Shown piece by piece: positions 5,225 to 7,123 of a stretch of 7,123 nucleotides of DNA (position 1 is the stretch's first letter; each line of letters begins with the position of its first letter). Source of the DNA: a bacterium (GTDB lineage Archaea > Thermoproteota > Nitrososphaeria > Nitrososphaerales > CADDZS01); the NCBI GenBank assembly GCA_027310845.1, contig DAIDAB010000104.1:1-7123 (forward strand), in the 5' to 3' direction. Both the position numbers and the translations under genes were made by a program. A model generated the notes under the pieces. It did not search any database and had not been told where the DNA came from. It saw nothing but the letters and a program-made list of their open reading frames with translations.

Positions 5225-6925
5225 CTAGATTTTGAGCCCGCGTCTATTTGCTTCTTGGACTAGCTGTTTCTTTGCATTCTCAACAACTTTCTCAGCTTTC
5301 TGAGCCTCGCCTAAGGTGTTCACGAGCTCGTCGTCATTGAGCTTTCCAACATCTGTCTGCTCTGACTGCGCTGCTGTTACCCCATTTCCGTCCGAGGCTA
5401 CCGTCTGAGCCTGGGCTTGACCCTTTGCTGTTCCATTGCGTTGCCCAGAGTTTCGCAATCGACCCTCTCTTAATCCATCAGCAAAGCCATTGGCAAGAGG
5501 GACACCGAGCTTTTCTATTCCAGTTCTGATTGAACCGCCAAGTTCTTTCAGCTGCGCGCGAGCGTACTCCTTGTCCTTCATCTGCTGCTTTTGCTCCCAT
5601 ATCCACTGCTGGAGCTTCGTGTTGTTCTCGTGCTTCCACTTCTCAAGGTCAATCTGGAGCTTCTTCACTTCAACGTTCTCCGTCTTTGGTCCTCCTTCGA
5701 CGAATCCTAGCTCCTTGAGTCTAGAAGTCAATTGCACGAATGTCTCGATCGGATCGGACTGCTCAAGCGAATCTAGTCGTGTCCTTAGAAACTCGGTCTG
5801 CTGCTCGGAGAGTTTGGACGTGCTTTCCGCAAGTGTCTTCACGAGGTCGTTCTTTGCTTCCCTTTCGGATTTTAGGGCGTCACCCACGACATCAAACATC
5901 TTCTCAAAACCTGGTTGAGAACCTGCGGTCTGTTGCGTCTGACCGTGATTTGTCCCCATCATGTAAGCGGTCATGGGAACGTACCTCATTCTTGAAGGAA
6001 CAGGGTTTCCGTAATCGTCTGTGAGGATCTTCCCTTCCTGGACTGCGTACTCGATCTCGGGAAACATGAATGCGCTCATCGGGTTTGATCCAAAGGCTCC
6101 CAATCCTCCCTGCGAAGGACGCTGCTGCTCGCCCATCATCTTCATCATCATCATTGTCATTATCTGGTTCATCATCTTCTGCTGCTTTCTCTCTGCCCTC
6201 CGGTCCTCCATGTCCTCTCTCTGCATCTGGACCGCGAACCTCTTGTCTTCCTTGGCGAGTTTCTTCAACTCAGGGTCGCTATTTTCCTCGTCATCTGGTT
6301 CGTAGCGACCTGTTTTGCGGTTCAAAACCATAGGAATCATCCCTCCCGGTTGCATCATTCCATTAGCAAACATCATTGGAGCCATCATTTCGTATTCTCC
6401 TGAAGAGGTGTACTGGAGGAAGTTGGTGAGCACTCCCTGAGCTCGATATGGAGAGAGGCCTGCTCCGGTGAGAAGGTTGTAAATCAGCATCGGGTTCTCC
6501 GTAAATTTTGCCTTGCGAGCTTGGTAGAATTTGACGACCTTGTCGGTCTTGTCAGCATTGATGCCACTCGTCTGCTCAAGGATATCCTTCAGGAGCTTCG
6601 CATCTTCGTCAGTGATCTCATGGTTATCTTGAGAATCAGTCAAACGGTCTCCTTCTTCCTGCTTTCCATTAGAGCGCGAGTCCCTTAAAGTATTCTCTCC
6701 TTTGTTTCGTGAGATCGAGTCCTCTCCGTCGATTATCATTTTGATCTGCGAAGGATTTTTGTGAGTTACGTGTGCGATTTCTCTCACGTTGTAATTCTCG
6801 GAATCTAGTCGAATGATGATCGCCTTCAGGTCGATGCCATCATTCTTCAGCTCAAGGAATCTCTCCTCTGCAGATTTGTTTAGATACGCGGAGGACGGTG
6901 CGGTAGAGCCAAGCTTCTTTTTCAA
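5225..6925 (-). CDS. Uncharacterised HTH and coiled-coil protein with methionine-rich centre
   Basis: I do not recognise this 566-residue protein. It starts at TTG (6923-6925): an in-frame TAG lies six codons upstream, and the first internal ATG would fall inside the N-terminal helical domain. Residues about 19-66 look like a small helix-turn-helix (R-E-I-A-H-V-T-H-K-N-P-S-Q-I-K-M as turn and recognition helix). A charged linker (70-105) leads to a helical domain (about 106-172), then a Met/Pro/Gly segment (180-200). A charged helix (215-250), a polymethionine/glutamine run (251-268), a Gly-rich segment, a long predicted coiled coil (about 340-460), a Gln/Ala/Gly linker (491-525) and a final charged helix (528-560) follow. 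No TM segment or export signal is seen, so it is probably cytoplasmic. Options include a DNA-binding architectural protein or a mobile-element/virus protein; neither is demonstrated. The frame is clearly coding on length and composition. Confidence 0.8.
   Translation of the reverse strand: MKKKLGSTAPSSAYLNKSAEERFLELKNDGIDLKAIIIRLDSENYNVREIAHVTHKNPSQIKMIIDGEDSISRNKGENTLRDSRSNGKQEEGDRLTDSQDNHEITDEDAKLLKDILEQTSGINADKTDKVVKFYQARKAKFTENPMLIYNLLTGAGLSPYRAQGVLTNFLQYTSSGEYEMMAPMMFANGMMQPGGMIPMVLNRKTGRYEPDDEENSDPELKKLAKEDKRFAVQMQREDMEDRRAERKQQKMMNQIMTMMMMKMMGEQQRPSQGGLGAFGSNPMSAFMFPEIEYAVQEGKILTDDYGNPVPSRMRYVPMTAYMMGTNHGQTQQTAGSQPGFEKMFDVVGDALKSEREAKNDLVKTLAESTSKLSEQQTEFLRTRLDSLEQSDPIETFVQLTSRLKELGFVEGGPKTENVEVKKLQIDLEKWKHENNTKLQQWIWEQKQQMKDKEYARAQLKELGGSIRTGIEKLGVPLANGFADGLREGRLRNSGQRNGTAKGQAQAQTVASDGNGVTAAQSEQTDVGKLNDDELVNTLGEAQKAEKVVENAKKQLVQEANRRGLKI
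6134..6388 (-). other. Methionine-rich region of the HTH/coiled-coil protein
   Basis: Residues 180-264 contain 19 methionines in 85 residues. They fall in two clusters: MM-x-x-MM-type spacing at 180-199, and a run at 251-264 with four consecutive Met. A charged Glu/Arg/Lys helix lies between them. Glutamines flank the second cluster. The reading frame is uninterrupted, so the bias is at protein level and not a simple nucleotide microsatellite. Confidence 0.75.
6728..6871 (-). other. Putative N-terminal helix-turn-helix domain
   Basis: Residues 19-66 of the minus-strand protein. Helix 1 is A-E-E-R-F-L-E-L-K-N-D, followed by G-I-D-L-K-A-I-I-I-R-L. A turn (D-S-E-N-Y-N) is followed by V-R-E-I-A-H-V-T and then N-P-S-Q-I-K-M-I-I as the possible recognition helix. 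The layout resembles small HTH domains I recall at the N-termini of many thaumarchaeal proteins, but this is visual pattern matching only. Confidence 0.5.
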
Positions 6926-6959
6926 AACTTTCTTTCCAGTTGTCTACACATGCTGGTTG

Positions 6960-6968
6960 ATATTAAAT
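6960..6968 (-). promoter_or_regulatory. TATA-like element for the HTH/coiled-coil gene
   Basis: Read on the minus strand, 6968-6960 is ATTTAATAT. Its centre lies 39 nt upstream of the TTG at 6925, nearly the same spacing as the plus-strand TATA box before its GTG. Start of transcription is inferred near 6939, giving a leader of about 13 nt. It lies just downstream of the stop of the preceding minus-strand gene, so the gene may have its own promoter even if read-through also occurs. A purine-rich GGAAAG near the start codon could serve as a weak ribosome-binding site. Confidence 0.45.
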
Positions 6969-6969
6969 C

Positions 6970-7122
6970 TCAAAGGCTTGGCTCTGGATAGGCTATTTTC
7001 TCCCAGCGTTCCGTCAACAGCTGAAAGTCGCTTTTCTCTGTAAGTTCATTTCCTACACTTGAGCCGATGTTCGCGAGCTGCCCCAGAACTGCTACCTGCT
7101 GCAGCAGATAACCGAGAAAACC
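6970..7122 (-). CDS. 3' end of an unrecognised gene (partial, cut by window edge)
   Basis: On the minus strand one frame runs open from the window edge for 50 codons to a TGA at 6970-6972. The other two minus frames hit stops (after about 9 and 25 codons). The peptide looks protein-like: an amphipathic or hydrophobic start (G-F-L-G-Y-L-L-Q-Q-V-A-V-L-G-Q-L), a charged middle (N-E-L-T-E-K-S-D-F) and a Trp-containing end (L-L-T-E-R-W-E-K-I-A-Y-P-E-P-S-L). The start lies outside the window. It is codirectional with the HTH/coiled-coil gene, with 44 nt between this stop and the next start, so the two could share a transcript. Nothing in the fragment identifies a family. Confidence 0.6.
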   Translation of the reverse strand, partial: GFLGYLLQQVAVLGQLANIGSSVGNELTEKSDFQLLTERWEKIAYPEPSL

Positions 7123-7123
7123 G

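Noticed and set aside
5436..6333. Series of plus-strand ORFs of 60-160 codons opposite the HTH/coiled-coil gene
   Set aside because: They are Ser/Arg/Cys-rich antisense shadows of a long coding frame with coherent helical and coiled-coil composition.
6813..7043. 76-codon plus-strand ORF across the start of the HTH/coiled-coil gene
   Set aside because: It is antisense to two better-supported minus-strand frames, including the stop-free right-edge fragment, and shows no domain pattern.
7096..7107. 12-bp palindrome CTGCTGCAGCAG
   Set aside because: It lies in the putative coding end of the right-edge gene, where Leu-Leu-Gln-Gln codons produce it. It is short and made of a simple triplet pattern.

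Overview
The window most likely comes from an archaeal chromosome or a chromosomal contig. The lead gene ends in a VPEFPF–transmembrane–Arg-Arg-Arg tail of the PEF-CTERM type. The next gene encodes an archaeosortase/exosortase-family membrane protease. AT-rich TATA-like boxes lie about 38 nt upstream of two start codons, which fits archaeal promoters with very short leaders. Base composition is moderate, with no compositional jump seen by eye between genes. The stalk repeats ending in YYHQY are a type I associate, from memory, with surface proteins of Thaumarchaeota (Nitrososphaeria), Bathyarchaeia and some Thermoplasmata. Lineage within Archaea is therefore an inference and is not settled.

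Layout, left to right. Bases 1-72 hold what may be the last 23 codons of a plus-strand gene, ending over a perfect 16-bp palindrome. Bases 73-334 are non-coding as far as I can see and end in a TATA box. Bases 335-4171 (+) encode a 1278-residue secreted, membrane-anchored surface protein: signal/TM segment, cysteine-containing Asp-box beta-propeller, four ~85-residue stalk repeats, an InlB-like module, a Ser/Thr linker and a PEF-CTERM sorting tail. Bases 4188-5147 (+) encode a multi-pass archaeosortase with Cys, Arg and His in the family's catalytic positions. It starts 16 nt after the surface-protein stop. Bases 5148-5224 are a short convergent gap. Bases 5225-6925 (-) encode an unrecognised 566-residue, probably cytoplasmic, HTH/coiled-coil protein with a striking methionine-rich middle. 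Bases 6970-7122 (-) are the 3' end of a further minus-strand gene cut by the window edge.

The two plus-strand genes make functional sense together: one displays a beta-propeller on a stalk, and the other is the enzyme expected to cut its C-terminal tail and probably transfer it to a membrane or cell-envelope anchor. This looks like a dedicated sorting-enzyme/substrate pair and is the most notable system in the window. The minus-strand genes show no visible link to it.
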